DNA of 64,000 bases from Clostridium hydrogenum (lineage in GTDB: Bacteria; Bacillota; Clostridia; Clostridiales; Clostridiaceae), in assembly GCF_021432385.1 (NCBI RefSeq), contig NZ_JAEACT010000002.1, positions 2,469,501 to 2,533,500 of the forward strand. The letters run 5' to 3'. Below the pieces are notes generated by a model, which did no database searches, was not told the origin of the DNA, and saw nothing but the letters and a program-made list of their open reading frames with translations. The position numbers and the translations under genes are program-made. Positions 36,078 through 45,516 of the stretch are shown here, piece by piece (within the stretch, counting starts at the first letter, position 1; every line of letters starts with the position of its first letter).

Positions 36078-37430
36078 CTATTTTAATTTTTCTTCTAATT
36101 CCTTTTTCATATCTTCATATCCTGGTTTTCCAAGAAGTGCAAACATGTTTTTCTTGTATGCTTCAACTCCTGGTTGATTAAATGGATTAACTCCTAATAA
36201 GTATCCACTTACTGCACATGCTTTTTCAAAGAAATATACCATATATCCAAAATTATAAGCTGTTAATTGTGGAACATTTACAATAATAACAGGGACGCCT
36301 CCATCATTATGTGCAAGTACTGTTCCTCTAAATGCTTGCTTATTAACAAAGTCAATAGTTTTTCCTGCAACAAAGTTTAAACCATCAAGATTTTCTGAAT
36401 CTTCTCCTATTGTAATTTCTTTTCTAGGATTTTCAACATTTATGAAAGTTTCTATTAAAGTTCTTCTTCCTTGTTGTATATATTGTCCCATAGAATGTAA
36501 GTCAGTTGAGAAATCTCCTGCTGCTGGGAATAATCCTTTGTTATCTTTTCCTTCACTTTCTCCAAATAATTGTTTCCACCATTCTCCAAAGTAATGAAGA
36601 CTTGGTTCAAAGTTAGTTATCATTTCTATAGATTTACCTTTATTGTAAAGTGCATTTCTTGCTGCTGCATATTTATAGCAATCATTTTTATCAAAATCTT
36701 CTTCAGCATAAGCTTCTCTTGCTTCTGCTGCACCTTTCATCATTTCATCTATATCAATACCTGCTGCTGCTATTGGTAGTAATCCAACTGCTGTTAATAC
36801 TGAAAATCTTCCTCCAATGTCATCAGGAACAACAAAAGTTTCATATCCTTCAGAATCAGCCAGAGTTTTTAAAGCACCCTTTTTAGCATCAGTTGTAGCA
36901 TATATTCTCTTTCTTGCTTCTTCTACACCATATTTCTTTTCTAAAAGTTCTCTAAAAATTCTAAATGCAATAGCAGGTTCTGTAGTAGTACCTGATTTTG
37001 ATATTACATTAACAGATACATCTTTTCCTTCTACAGCTTCTAATAAATCTGCTAAATAAGTTGAACTTATATTGTTTCCACAATAAAAAATTTCAGGGCT
37101 CTTTCTAACTTCTTTAGAAACGCTTGCACTAAAACTATGAGAAAGCATTTCAATAGCGGCTCTTGCACCAAGATAAGATCCACCTATTCCTATTACAATA
37201 AGGGCATCAGAATCTTTTTGAATCTTTTCAGCAGCTTTTTTTATTCTAGCAAATTCTTCTTTGCAATAATTAACTGGTAAATCAATCCATCCTAAAAAGT
37301 CATTACCAGCACCGTTCTTATTATGTAAAAGTTCAGTTGCAGCCTTTACCATAGGCTTTAAATTTTCTAATTCAGTATCTTCAAGATATGGCTTAGTATT
37401 CTTCAAATCAAGTGTTAAAAATTTAGACAT
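36078..37430 (-). CDS. pgi: glucose-6-phosphate isomerase
   Basis: Interconverts glucose 6-phosphate and fructose 6-phosphate in glycolysis. The 450-residue protein has the PGI motifs [52 protein letters not shown] and [10 protein letters not shown], with a standard length. ATG 37430 (MSKFLTLDL) follows GGAGGG; an in-frame ATG six codons earlier is also possible. It is a single-gene unit, divergent from the STAS-like gene. Confidence 0.96.
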   Translation of the reverse strand: MSKFLTLDLKNTKPYLEDTELENLKPMVKAATELLHNKNGAGNDFLGWIDLPVNYCKEEFARIKKAAEKIQKDSDALIVIGIGGSYLGARAAIEMLSHSFSASVSKEVRKSPEIFYCGNNISSTYLADLLEAVEGKDVSVNVISKSGTTTEPAIAFRIFRELLEKKYGVEEARKRIYATTDAKKGALKTLADSEGYETFVVPDDIGGRFSVLTAVGLLPIAAAGIDIDEMMKGAAEAREAYAEEDFDKNDCYKYAAARNALYNKGKSIEMITNFEPSLHYFGEWWKQLFGESEGKDNKGLFPAAGDFSTDLHSMGQYIQQGRRTLIETFINVENPRKEITIGEDSENLDGLNFVAGKTIDFVNKQAFRGTVLAHNDGGVPVIIVNVPQLTAYNFGYMVYFFEKACAVSGYLLGVNPFNQPGVEAYKKNMFALLGKPGYEDMKKELEEKLK

Positions 37431-37524
37431 AATTTCTTTTCCCTCCATGTTATTTATATTATGTTTTACTTATACAATTTTAGTCTAAATAAAAAAATAA
37501 ATCAACATTTTCATTGTTAAAAGT

Positions 37525-37553
37525 TTGACAATTATAAAAAACTGTTATATAAT
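37525..37553 (+). promoter_or_regulatory. sigma-A promoter of the STAS-like gene
   Basis: TTGACA (37525-37530), 17-base spacer, TATAAT (37548-37553), followed by GGAGG before ATG 37589. Confidence 0.85.
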
Positions 37554-37588
37554 ACAATCAAGAAATAAATTTATTGGAGGATTTTATT

Positions 37589-37870
37589 ATGGAAAAAACA
37601 ATAATTGTAAAGAATGTTATAGGAACTACCTTCTCATGTCAAGATGCTATACTACTTAGAAGTGAGTTAACTTCTAATAACTTGGAAAATGATGTTGTGT
37701 TGGATTTTAATGGAATAAAAAGTGTTCCAACTACTTTTTTTTATAATTTGTTCTCCGAACTGTTATATATCAATAACAGAAAATATTTATTAGAACATGT
37801 TAAAGTTAAAAATTTGTCAAATATCGAAGATTATAATAAGGTAATTCGTGGGACTACATTAGTTTCATAA
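37589..37870 (+). CDS. STAS-like (DUF4325-type) domain protein
   Basis: A 93-residue protein resembling the DUF4325 STAS-like domain: SCQDAILLRSEL, then the strand VVLDFNGIKSVPTTFFYNLF, which has the STAS/anti-sigma antagonist-like core. Related proteins occur with HEPN or ATPase partners or alone; here it is alone behind a strong promoter and followed by a terminator. Function unknown, perhaps a regulatory partner-switching protein. ATG 37589 is taken over the in-frame TTG, which overlaps the GGAGG. Confidence 0.75.
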   Translation: MEKTIIVKNVIGTTFSCQDAILLRSELTSNNLENDVVLDFNGIKSVPTTFFYNLFSELLYINNRKYLLEHVKVKNLSNIEDYNKVIRGTTLVS

Positions 37871-37873
37871 AAT

Positions 37874-37901
37874 AGCTGCCAACCTATGGCAGTCTTTTTT
37901 T
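37874..37901 (+). terminator. terminator of the STAS-like gene
   Basis: CTGCCA / TGGCAG with a run of T on the plus strand. Confidence 0.8.
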
Positions 37902-37905
37902 ATAA

Positions 37906-37956
37906 GGCTATGTTTTAAATAAGTGTTGATTTTCATACTTATTTTAAAACACAGCC
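37906..37956. repeat. family B hairpin element
   Basis: GGCTATGTTTTAAATAAGTG / ATACTTATTTTAAAACACAGCC with T runs; just after the terminator of the STAS-like gene. Confidence 0.7.
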
Positions 37957-38046
37957 TTTTTTTATAAAGATTTTCCACACATATTTTTTCTCCTTAAAGC
38001 TAATTCTATTAAAGTAGTTATTTTAAAATACAAGGGAGGAACAAAT

Positions 38047-38256
38047 ATGATTGCTACTGCTAATAAACAAATAGAAGCAAATAATCTTAAGGTTATTAAG
38101 GATCAACTTGGATATGAAGCTCTCCTTAACAAAAAATTTCATCAAGCTAGTGAGCTTTGTACAGACCAGCAACTAAAAAGCCTATGCAATCAGGCTAGTC
38201 AAACTCACAAGCAAAATTTTAATTCTTTAAAAACTTATTTGGATTCACACCAATAA
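38047..38256 (+). CDS. small coat-like (CotF-related) protein
   Basis: A 69-residue, helical, Gln/Asn-rich protein starting MIATANKQIEAN with cysteines at LCTDQQLKSLCNQ. GGGAGG stands upstream. It precedes a CotF-like gene with a 21-base gap, so the two are probably one operon of spore-coat or related ferritin-like helical proteins. The assignment to the coat family is by pattern and neighbourhood. Confidence 0.6.
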   Translation: MIATANKQIEANNLKVIKDQLGYEALLNKKFHQASELCTDQQLKSLCNQASQTHKQNFNSLKTYLDSHQ

Positions 38257-38277
38257 CAAAATTAAGGAGGCTATAAA

Positions 38278-38556
38278 ATGAATACTACAACTAATTTATC
38301 TGAAAAAGAAATTATGCAAGATTTGCTTGCAACTGAAAAACAGACAATTTCAGCTTACAGTACTGGAATTACTGAAAGTTCCTGTGAAAATTTAAGAAAC
38401 ACTCTTTTAAACAATTTCAAGAGTTCTGAAGAAGTACAATATAAAATATTTGATTCAATGAAACAAAAAGGTTGGTATCCTACTAAAGATGCTCCTGACA
38501 GTGATGTTCAGCAAGTAAAAAATGATGCATGTTCTATGGCTAAGGAATTATGTTAA
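38278..38556 (+). CDS. spore coat CotF-like protein
   Basis: A 92-residue protein with the CotF-like pattern: LSEKEIMQDLLATEKQTISAYS near the start and KGWYPTKDAPDSDVQQVKND near the end (KGWY and the four-helix bundle rhythm are typical). Such proteins occur in the inner coat or as small ferritin-like proteins in spore formers. AAGGAGG lies before the ATG. Its 3' end is copied as a fragment at 39879-39928. Confidence 0.75.
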   Translation: MNTTTNLSEKEIMQDLLATEKQTISAYSTGITESSCENLRNTLLNNFKSSEEVQYKIFDSMKQKGWYPTKDAPDSDVQQVKNDACSMAKELC

Positions 38557-38557
38557 A

Positions 38558-38597
38558 TAAAAAAATGAAGCTGATTTTATATCAGCTCCATTTTTTC
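38558..38597. terminator. terminator, copy 1
   Basis: GAAGCTGAT / ATCAGCTCC between A and T runs, bidirectional between the coat-like gene and the permease; copied at 39930-39969. Confidence 0.8.
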
Positions 38598-38631
38598 ATT
38601 TATAGATAAAACACTTATTTATATTTTAATA

Positions 38632-39576
38632 CTAGCTTGCCTTAATTCTAGGATCTACAGCAAAATAAAATAAATCCGCAAGATAATTTCCAACCACCAC
38701 AATTATCATGGTAATTATAAGGCATGCAAATACTGCATCATATTGCCTATCAAATGTCATCTTTAATAAAAACGCTCCAAATCCATCAGTATCATTTAAT
38801 ATACTTTGTACAACTATTAGTTCTGCAAATATCACACTAAAAGAACTACCTACAAACGTTATTATAGAAACTAATATATTTTTTAAAATATATTTATACT
38901 CAACCAGTCTTTTACTAAAACCATATGCAATTGCAGTTGTAACAAATTGCTTTGTTTTTACGTCATTTATTGCTACATTAACACGCTTTGTGAAATGCCC
39001 AATATACATAACACTTAAAGTAAAATATATAATAAAATTCTTTAATCCATAATTAAAATTTACTATTTGCATAGTACTATGCGAATTTACATAATTATAA
39101 TAAATGCTCCCATTTTTAAAAATGTGATTGATAACAATTGCCAATATATATGATGGTATACTCATAAAAAAATAAATAATTAATCTTAAAATTATCGAAT
39201 TTCTTTTTCTTGAAAGAATTATTCCAAGAGGTATTGAAACTATAATACCCACAATTATAACTGAAAATATTAATATCAAATTCGATTTGGCTAGTGTTAA
39301 TATTATAGGCATAACATAAACTGGATCTGCTGCAATATTCAAGTTATACATTTCAAGCTTGCCCGTAAATATTTTTTTAGTCATTACAATAAACTTAACA
39401 TACCTAGGTGAGTTTATATTATATTTTGTCTCAATCTTGTCTTGATTTTTAATATTATTTAAACTACAATCCAGCACACTTCCTGGCATAATACTATATA
39501 TTAAAAATAAAAAAATAAATGCACCTATACAAGTTGGTATAAGTAATAGTGTTCTTTTTAAAATATATTTTTTCAT
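38632..39576 (-). CDS. ABC peptide-type permease (DppB/OppB-like), copy 1
   Basis: A 314-residue membrane protein with six or so hydrophobic segments and the BPD_transp_1 pattern: MKKYILKRTLLLIPT at the start and GSSFSVIFAELIVVQSI near residue 240. It should form one half of an oligopeptide ABC channel. No DppC, ATPase or binding-protein gene is adjacent. A second copy with about 25 differing residues lies 1372 bases away at 40004-40948. Both open frames are complete. Confidence 0.8.
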   Translation of the reverse strand: MKKYILKRTLLLIPTCIGAFIFLFLIYSIMPGSVLDCSLNNIKNQDKIETKYNINSPRYVKFIVMTKKIFTGKLEMYNLNIAADPVYVMPIILTLAKSNLILIFSVIIVGIIVSIPLGIILSRKRNSIILRLIIYFFMSIPSYILAIVINHIFKNGSIYYNYVNSHSTMQIVNFNYGLKNFIIYFTLSVMYIGHFTKRVNVAINDVKTKQFVTTAIAYGFSKRLVEYKYILKNILVSIITFVGSSFSVIFAELIVVQSILNDTDGFGAFLLKMTFDRQYDAVFACLIITMIIVVVGNYLADLFYFAVDPRIKAS

Positions 39577-39720
39577 AAATATCGCTTCCTTTTATATGCT
39601 TATGTTAAAAATTATACCACATTATTAACCATTTTACATTAAAATGCTATTTTTTATGCATATTATTATATATTGTTGTATTTTCTATATATTTTTTTGT
39701 AAATAATCATTAAAACAAAA

Positions 39721-39878
39721 ATATTAGAAGATTGGATTCCACATTTAAAATTTCTTGGAATAAACACTATATATATAGGTCCTCTTTTTCAATCAACCTC
39801 ACACGGATATGATGCTATAGATTATTTTAAAATAGACAGGAGACTCGGAACTAATGATACCTTTAAAGATTTCGTAGA
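39721..39878 (+). pseudogene. fragment of the GH13 amylase gene
   Basis: Matches amylase codons around 41264-41419, with a few substitutions (LEDWIPHLKFLGIN, then RRLGTNDTFKDFV). The start and upstream region are missing and the frame runs into TGA after the junction. It is the left-over 5' part of the amylase from a tandem duplication. Confidence 0.9.
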
Positions 39879-39928
39879 TTCAGCAAGTAAAAAATGATGC
39901 ATGTTTTATGGCTAAGGAATTATGTTAA
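39879..39928 (+). pseudogene. 3' fragment of the coat-like gene
   Basis: Matches 38507-38556 with one change (the ATGCATGTTTTATGG part). It joins the amylase fragment directly, which marks the duplication junction. Confidence 0.9.
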
Positions 39929-39929
39929 A

Positions 39930-39969
39930 TAAAAAAATGAAGCTGATTTTATATCAGCTCCATTTTTTC
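39930..39969. terminator. terminator, copy 2
   Basis: Same hairpin as 38558-38597, duplicated. Confidence 0.75.
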
Positions 39970-40003
39970 ATTTATAGATAAAACACTTATTTATATTTTA
40001 ATA

Positions 40004-40948
40004 CTAGCTTGCCTTAATTCTAGGATCTACAGCAAAATAAAATAAATCCGCAAGATAATTTCCAACCACCACAATTATCATAATAATTATAAGACATGCA
40101 AATACTGCATCATATTGCCTATCAAATGTCATATTTAAAAAAAACGCCCCAAATCCATCATTATCCTTTAATATACTTTGTACAACTATTAGTTCTGCAA
40201 ATATTACACTAAAAGAACTACCTACAAACGTTATTATAGAAACTAATATATTTTTTAAAATATATTTATACTCAATCAGTCTTTTACTAAAACCATATGC
40301 AATTGCAGTTGTAACAAATTGCTTTGTTTTTACATCATTTATTGCTACATTAACACGCTTTGTGAAATGCGCAATATACATAATACTTAAAGTAAAACAT
40401 ATAATAAAATTCTTTAATTTATCATCAAAATTTACTATTTGCATAGTACTATGCGAATTTACATAATTATAATAAATGCTCCCATTTTTAAAAATGTTAT
40501 TGATAACAATTGCCAATACATATGATGGTATACTCATAAAAAAATAAATGATTAATCTTAAAATTATCGAATTTCTTTTTCTTGAAAGAATTATTCCAAG
40601 AGGTATTGAAACTATGATGCCCACAATTATAACTGAAAATATTAATATCAAATTCGATTTCGCCAGTGTTAATATTACAGGCATAACATAAAATGGATGT
40701 GCTGCAATCCTCAAGTTATACATTTCAAGCTTGCCAGTAAATATTTTTTTAGTCATTACAATAAACTTAACATACTTAGGTGAGTTTATATTATATTTTG
40801 CCTCAATCTTGTCTTGATTTTTAATGCTATATAAAGTAGAATCAAGAACACTTCCTGGCATAGTACTATATATTAAAAATAAAAAAATAAATGCACCTAT
40901 ACAAGTTGGTATAAGTAATAGTGTTCTTTTTAAAATATATTTTTTCAT
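40004..40948 (-). CDS. ABC peptide-type permease (DppB/OppB-like), copy 2
   Basis: The second copy, 314 residues, about 92% identical in residues to copy 1 by my count, with changes clustered at residues 30-90 and 170-200. The frame is complete and a ribosome site (GGAAGCGG) is present. Both copies keep intact frames, which suggests that both may still be used. The neighbourhood offers no transporter partners. Confidence 0.8.
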   Translation of the reverse strand: MKKYILKRTLLLIPTCIGAFIFLFLIYSTMPGSVLDSTLYSIKNQDKIEAKYNINSPKYVKFIVMTKKIFTGKLEMYNLRIAAHPFYVMPVILTLAKSNLILIFSVIIVGIIVSIPLGIILSRKRNSIILRLIIYFFMSIPSYVLAIVINNIFKNGSIYYNYVNSHSTMQIVNFDDKLKNFIICFTLSIMYIAHFTKRVNVAINDVKTKQFVTTAIAYGFSKRLIEYKYILKNILVSIITFVGSSFSVIFAELIVVQSILKDNDGFGAFFLNMTFDRQYDAVFACLIIIMIIVVVGNYLADLFYFAVDPRIKAS

Positions 40949-41153
40949 AAATACCGCTTCCTTTTATATGCTTATGTTAAAAATTATACCACATTATTAA
41001 CCATTTTACATTAAAACGCTATTTTTTTTATGCATATTATTATATATTGTTATATTTTCTATATATTTTTTTGTAAATAATCATTAAAGCAAAAATATTA
41101 TTAAGTTATATAATATTATATATACTTTATAAATATTACGGGGGTAATAAATT

Positions 41154-42512
41154 ATGAATTCATGGATTAATAAATCAATTTTTTACCATATATATCCTTT
41201 AGGCTTATGTGGTGCTCCTTTAAATAATGATTTAAATTTAAAGCCTGTGCCTAGATTAAAAACATTAGAAGATTGGATTCCACATTTAAAATTTCTTGGA
41301 ATAAACGCTATATATATAGGTCCTCTTTTTGAATCAACCTCACACGGATATGATACTATAGATTATTTTAAAATAGACAGGAGACTCGGAACTAATGAAA
41401 CCTTTAAAGATTTCGTAGAAAAACTACATGAAAATGATATAAAAGTCATAGTTGATGGCGTGTTTAACCATGTAGGACGTGATTTTGAAAATTTTAAAAA
41501 TTTAGTTTCAGAAAAGCAAAATTCTAAATACGTTTCATGGTTTTCTGGTATTAATTTTAATGGTAAAAGTCCATATAATGATGACTTTTCCTATGATTCA
41601 TGGAATGGCTGCTTTAATCTTGTAAAATTAAATACCTACAATCCCGATGTAAAAAAATATATTTTTGATATAATTAAATTTTGGGTAACCGAATTTGACA
41701 TAGATGGAATTAGGCTTGATGCTGCCGATTGCCTTGATTTAAACTTTCTAAAAGAACTTTCCTATTATGCAAGAAGCATTAAAAATGATTTACTTCTTCT
41801 TGGTGAAGTAATACACGGTGATTATAACAGGTGGGCTAATAAGGACTCTATTGATACAGTAACAAATTACGAATGTTATAAAGGTCTTTATTCTAGTCAC
41901 AATGAACTAAATTATTTTGAAATAGCCTACTCCTTAAATAGACAATTTGGTGATGGCGGAATATATAAAAATATACCTCTATACAATTTTGTTGATAATC
42001 ACGACGTAAGTAGAATAATGAGTACACTTAAAGATAAAGATAATATTTATCCATTATATACTTTACTTTTTACTATGCCTGGAGTTCCATCAATATATTA
42101 TGGCAGTGAATTTGGAATACTTGGGGTTAAACAAAAGGATACCGATGCCCCTTTAAGACCAAAACTAAACTTAGATGATTTCGTTAACTCAAAAGAAAGT
42201 CAAAAATTATGCAATTTTATATCTAAGCTTTCACACATTAGACTAAGTTCTACTGCTCTTCAAATTGGCTCGTATAAGCAATTATTTATTTCAAATAAGC
42301 AATTTGCATTTTTAAGGAAATGCGAAAATGAAAGTATTATAACAGCTGTAAATTGCTCTAAAGATATACAAACTATATCATTTTCAATTGATACAAATTC
42401 TGGTTCACTTTTAAATTTGTTAAATGATGAAGAAATCAAGGTTGAAAACCAAAAAATCACATTAACACTTCATGGTAATGAAGCAATCATATTGAAACAG
42501 AGTACAATTTAA
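41154..42512 (+). CDS. GH13 alpha-amylase-family enzyme
   Basis: A 452-residue alpha-glucan hydrolase. All four GH13 regions are present: DGVFNHVG near residue 104, GIRLDAAD near 186 (nucleophile Asp), GEVIHG near 218 (acid Glu) and FVDNHD near 280. There is no signal peptide, so it is intracellular, and the length matches small maltodextrin- or cyclomaltodextrin-acting enzymes. Its precise specificity cannot be told. GGGGG lies 9 bases before ATG. A 5' fragment copy lies at 39721. Confidence 0.88.
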   Translation: MNSWINKSIFYHIYPLGLCGAPLNNDLNLKPVPRLKTLEDWIPHLKFLGINAIYIGPLFESTSHGYDTIDYFKIDRRLGTNETFKDFVEKLHENDIKVIVDGVFNHVGRDFENFKNLVSEKQNSKYVSWFSGINFNGKSPYNDDFSYDSWNGCFNLVKLNTYNPDVKKYIFDIIKFWVTEFDIDGIRLDAADCLDLNFLKELSYYARSIKNDLLLLGEVIHGDYNRWANKDSIDTVTNYECYKGLYSSHNELNYFEIAYSLNRQFGDGGIYKNIPLYNFVDNHDVSRIMSTLKDKDNIYPLYTLLFTMPGVPSIYYGSEFGILGVKQKDTDAPLRPKLNLDDFVNSKESQKLCNFISKLSHIRLSSTALQIGSYKQLFISNKQFAFLRKCENESIITAVNCSKDIQTISFSIDTNSGSLLNLLNDEEIKVENQKITLTLHGNEAIILKQSTI

Positions 42513-42640
42513 AAAATATTAGTTTATTTATTTGCATTTTTGATTATAATTAAATAGTAGGTAAAATAGCTTACAAAGACAAATTTATCTTTATAGAGTT
42601 ACCGAAACTCTTTAACTATACTTAAAGGAGTAAATATTTA

Positions 42641-44779
42641 ATGGATATAAACCCAGTTAACATATTAAAAAAGTACTTTGGTTATTCAACCTTCAGGGAA
42701 GGACAAGAAAATATAATTAACAGCATACTTAATGGAAAGGATACCTTTGCCATAATGCCAACTGGCGGTGGTAAATCAATATGCTATCAAGTACCAGCCC
42801 TTGCTATGGATGGAATAACAATTGTAATATCCCCTCTTATTTCACTAATGAAGGATCAAGTTGATACACTTAAATCCAGTGGTGTAAATGCCGCATTTAT
42901 AAACAGCACGCTTTCTTCAAAAGAAGTAAATCAAGTTATTTTTAGTGCAATTTCTGGTCACTGCAAACTTTTATATGTTGCACCTGAAAGACTTGAACAA
43001 GACTATTTTAAAAATACAGTTAAAAGTTTAAATATCTCAATGGTTGCCATAGATGAAGCTCACTGTGTATCTCAATGGGGACATGACTTTAGAGTTAGCT
43101 ATAAGAGAATAGCTCCTTTTATAGAGAGCTTAGATAAAAGACCGGTAGTTGCCGCCTTTACTGCTACAGCAACACCAAAGGTAAAGAATGATATAATAGA
43201 ACTTTTAAGTCTCAATAGCCCTAATACTTTTATAACTGGTTTTGATAGGAAAAATTTATTCTTCTCCGTTATAAGAAATGAAAATAAACTTGATTTTATA
43301 CTTAGATATTTATCAAAAAATGCAGGTGATTCTGGAGTTATCTATGCAGCTACACGAAAAGAAGTTGATGCACTATATGAAAAATTATTAAGGAACGGCT
43401 ATTCTGTTGGTAGATATCATGCAGGTCTATCAGATGATGAAAGATCAAAAATGCAGGATGACTTTTTGTATGATGATATAAAAATAATGATTGCAACAAA
43501 TGCTTTTGGTATGGGAATCGATAAATCAAATGTTAGATTTGTAATTCATCATAACATGCCCAAAAACATGGAAAGCTATTATCAAGAAGCTGGCCGTGCT
43601 GGTAGAGATGGTGAAAACAGTGAATGTATTCTTCTCTTCGGAGGTCAGGATATTCACATTCAAAAATTCCTTATACAACAAAGTATACCTTCTTATGAAA
43701 GACAGAGAATTGAACTTCAAAAATTAAATGCCATGGTTGACTATTGCAGAACAACTTCTTGCCTTAGAAAATTTATTTTAAATTACTTTGGTGAAGAATA
43801 CGAAAAAGACAACTGTGCAAATTGCAGTAACTGCACAAATGATTCAGAACTAGTGGATATAACTCTTGAAGCTCAAAAAATACTTTCCTGCGTATACAGA
43901 ATGAATCAAAATTATGGAGTTACTTTAATCTCTGAAGTACTAAAGGGCTCTAAAAACCAAAGAATAATAAGATCTAATTTTGAAAATTTATCGACATATG
44001 GCATAATGAGCGAATATAAACTTAAAGACATCACCGATTTAATAAATGGTCTAATTGCAGACCAATATTTAGCAATGACAGAATCCGAATATCCGGTAAT
44101 AAAGCTTACCGAAAAAAGCTATTCAGTACTAAAGGGTTCCGAAAAGGTTATGAGAAAAATTATAATTGTTAAGGAAAAAACTTTAAGTGCAGACAAAGAT
44201 TTATTCGAAAAATTAAAAGCTTTAAGACGAGAACTTGCTTCTATGGAACATGTGCCTCCATACATAATTTTTTCAGATGCCGTGCTAGTTGAAATGTGCA
44301 AGTACTACCCTACAACTAAAGATAATATGCTCAAATTAAAGGGAATTGGTGAAATTAAATATGATAAATACGGTGAAAAATTCCAAGCTGTTATAACTGA
44401 TTATGTAGAAGAAAATAACATAGTATCCCAAGATATAATAATAACAAACAGCTCAAGCACTGGCTCTACAAAAACCAAAACTCACTTAATAACTTTAGAT
44501 CTTTATAAAAAAGGGGAATCCTTAAAAAGTATTGCTAAGGAAAGAAATCTAAACATAAACACCATTCAAGAACATTTAATTAGATGCGCTGAAGAAGGAT
44601 TAGCTATAAATTTGGATAATTTTATTCCAGACGAATATGCAGATCTCATATATACTAATATAAAAAAATTAGGTACAGCAAAATTAAAACCTATAAAAGA
44701 AGCTCTACCGCCTGACGTTGATTATATGGCTATTAAAGCTGCTATTTGTAAATATAAATTAAAAAATACAGCAAGCTAA
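42641..44779 (+). CDS. recQ: ATP-dependent DNA helicase RecQ
   Basis: A 712-residue 3'-5' helicase. It has TGGGKSICYQ (Walker A), DEAHCVSQWGHDFR (motif II and aromatic loop), ATNAFGMGIDK, EAGRAGRDGE, then the zinc site with cysteines in CRTTSC and CANCSNC, an RQC winged helix, an HRDC domain (from DLFEKLKALRREL) and a C-terminal helix-turn-helix (KSIAKERNLNINTIQEHLIR). Roles are recombination repair and restart of replication. Confidence 0.96.
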   Translation: MDINPVNILKKYFGYSTFREGQENIINSILNGKDTFAIMPTGGGKSICYQVPALAMDGITIVISPLISLMKDQVDTLKSSGVNAAFINSTLSSKEVNQVIFSAISGHCKLLYVAPERLEQDYFKNTVKSLNISMVAIDEAHCVSQWGHDFRVSYKRIAPFIESLDKRPVVAAFTATATPKVKNDIIELLSLNSPNTFITGFDRKNLFFSVIRNENKLDFILRYLSKNAGDSGVIYAATRKEVDALYEKLLRNGYSVGRYHAGLSDDERSKMQDDFLYDDIKIMIATNAFGMGIDKSNVRFVIHHNMPKNMESYYQEAGRAGRDGENSECILLFGGQDIHIQKFLIQQSIPSYERQRIELQKLNAMVDYCRTTSCLRKFILNYFGEEYEKDNCANCSNCTNDSELVDITLEAQKILSCVYRMNQNYGVTLISEVLKGSKNQRIIRSNFENLSTYGIMSEYKLKDITDLINGLIADQYLAMTESEYPVIKLTEKSYSVLKGSEKVMRKIIIVKEKTLSADKDLFEKLKALRRELASMEHVPPYIIFSDAVLVEMCKYYPTTKDNMLKLKGIGEIKYDKYGEKFQAVITDYVEENNIVSQDIIITNSSSTGSTKTKTHLITLDLYKKGESLKSIAKERNLNINTIQEHLIRCAEEGLAINLDNFIPDEYADLIYTNIKKLGTAKLKPIKEALPPDVDYMAIKAAICKYKLKNTAS

Positions 44780-44784
44780 AAGTG

Positions 44785-45099
44785 TCGCAAAGCAAAGTGT
44801 AGTTCAAAATCAAAGAACATTTGGTAGGCGTAGAAAAATGATGTTAGTGAATAGCGGCTCAAAATCCTAAATAAAATTAATAAAACTAAGTGGCAAATTT
44901 TTTAAAGCTTAAGAGCTTTCGATAACTCAACGCTTAGTTTTAGATTATATACTGAATGCCACATTAGAAATTAATAGCCATGGGTTCAATAATCTTAATG
45001 GGCAAAGCTCAAACCCAAAGTAGGTGCATTCCCTAACATCATTTTTTTCCTACACCTTCCAAATGTTCTTTGATTAATTCACTACATCTTTGTTTTACA
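44785..45099. repeat. family D palindrome-type element, ~300 bp
   Basis: Left GCAAAGCAAAGTGTAG ... AATCAAAGAACATTTGGTAGG; right CCTACACCTTCCAAATGTTC. GATGTTAGTGAATAGCGGC at the left matches 35736-36038. The central part is broken by other sequence (an AAATTAATAGCCATGGGTTC unit). Confidence 0.65.
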
Positions 45100-45318
45100 A
45101 TATATAATTGTTCTTTAACAACTTAATAAAGTAAATTTAATGATTTCAGTAATAAATATTGTTTCTGTACTACACCAAAATTCCGTAGGTACACTAATAT
45201 TCTTGATTAATTTATGTCTTTGAAATGGAACACTAGAAATTAATAATATAGGTTCAAGAATTTTAATGGGCTTATGCCCAAGCCTCTGGTATGGGTTCTT
45301 TCCTTAAACCACTGCAAT
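45100..45318. repeat. mosaic repeat tract
   Basis: Contains a unit GGGCTTATGCCCAAGCC...GGTATGGGTTC that also occurs around 44990-45030 and as GGCTTTACGCCCAAACC at 2866. No gene. Confidence 0.4.
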
Positions 45319-45505
45319 TGCGAAGTAAGAGCGTTTTTGAACGATTTAAATGGCATCTTATAAATCTTAGAGGAATATTTTCAAAAGACTTAGAACTTTC
45401 AATTGTCTGAACGGTAGTGAGTTATTGAAAGTTCTTAGGCTTTTAAAAATATTCCTCTTAGATTTATTGATGCAATTTAATGTTCTAGAATGCTCTTACT
45501 TCGCA
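45319..45505. repeat. family D palindrome, ~190 bp
   Basis: TGCGAAGTAAGAGCGTT ... TGCTCTTACTTCGCA with inner arms TAAATCTTAGAGGAATATTT / AAATATTCCTCTTAGATTTA. It ends just after the MFS stop codon. Confidence 0.75.
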
Positions 45506-45516
45506 ATAATTTTGGT

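Noticed and set aside
44797..45510. Insertion sequence with transposase between recQ and the MFS gene
   Set aside because: There are long inverted repeats but no transposase frame.
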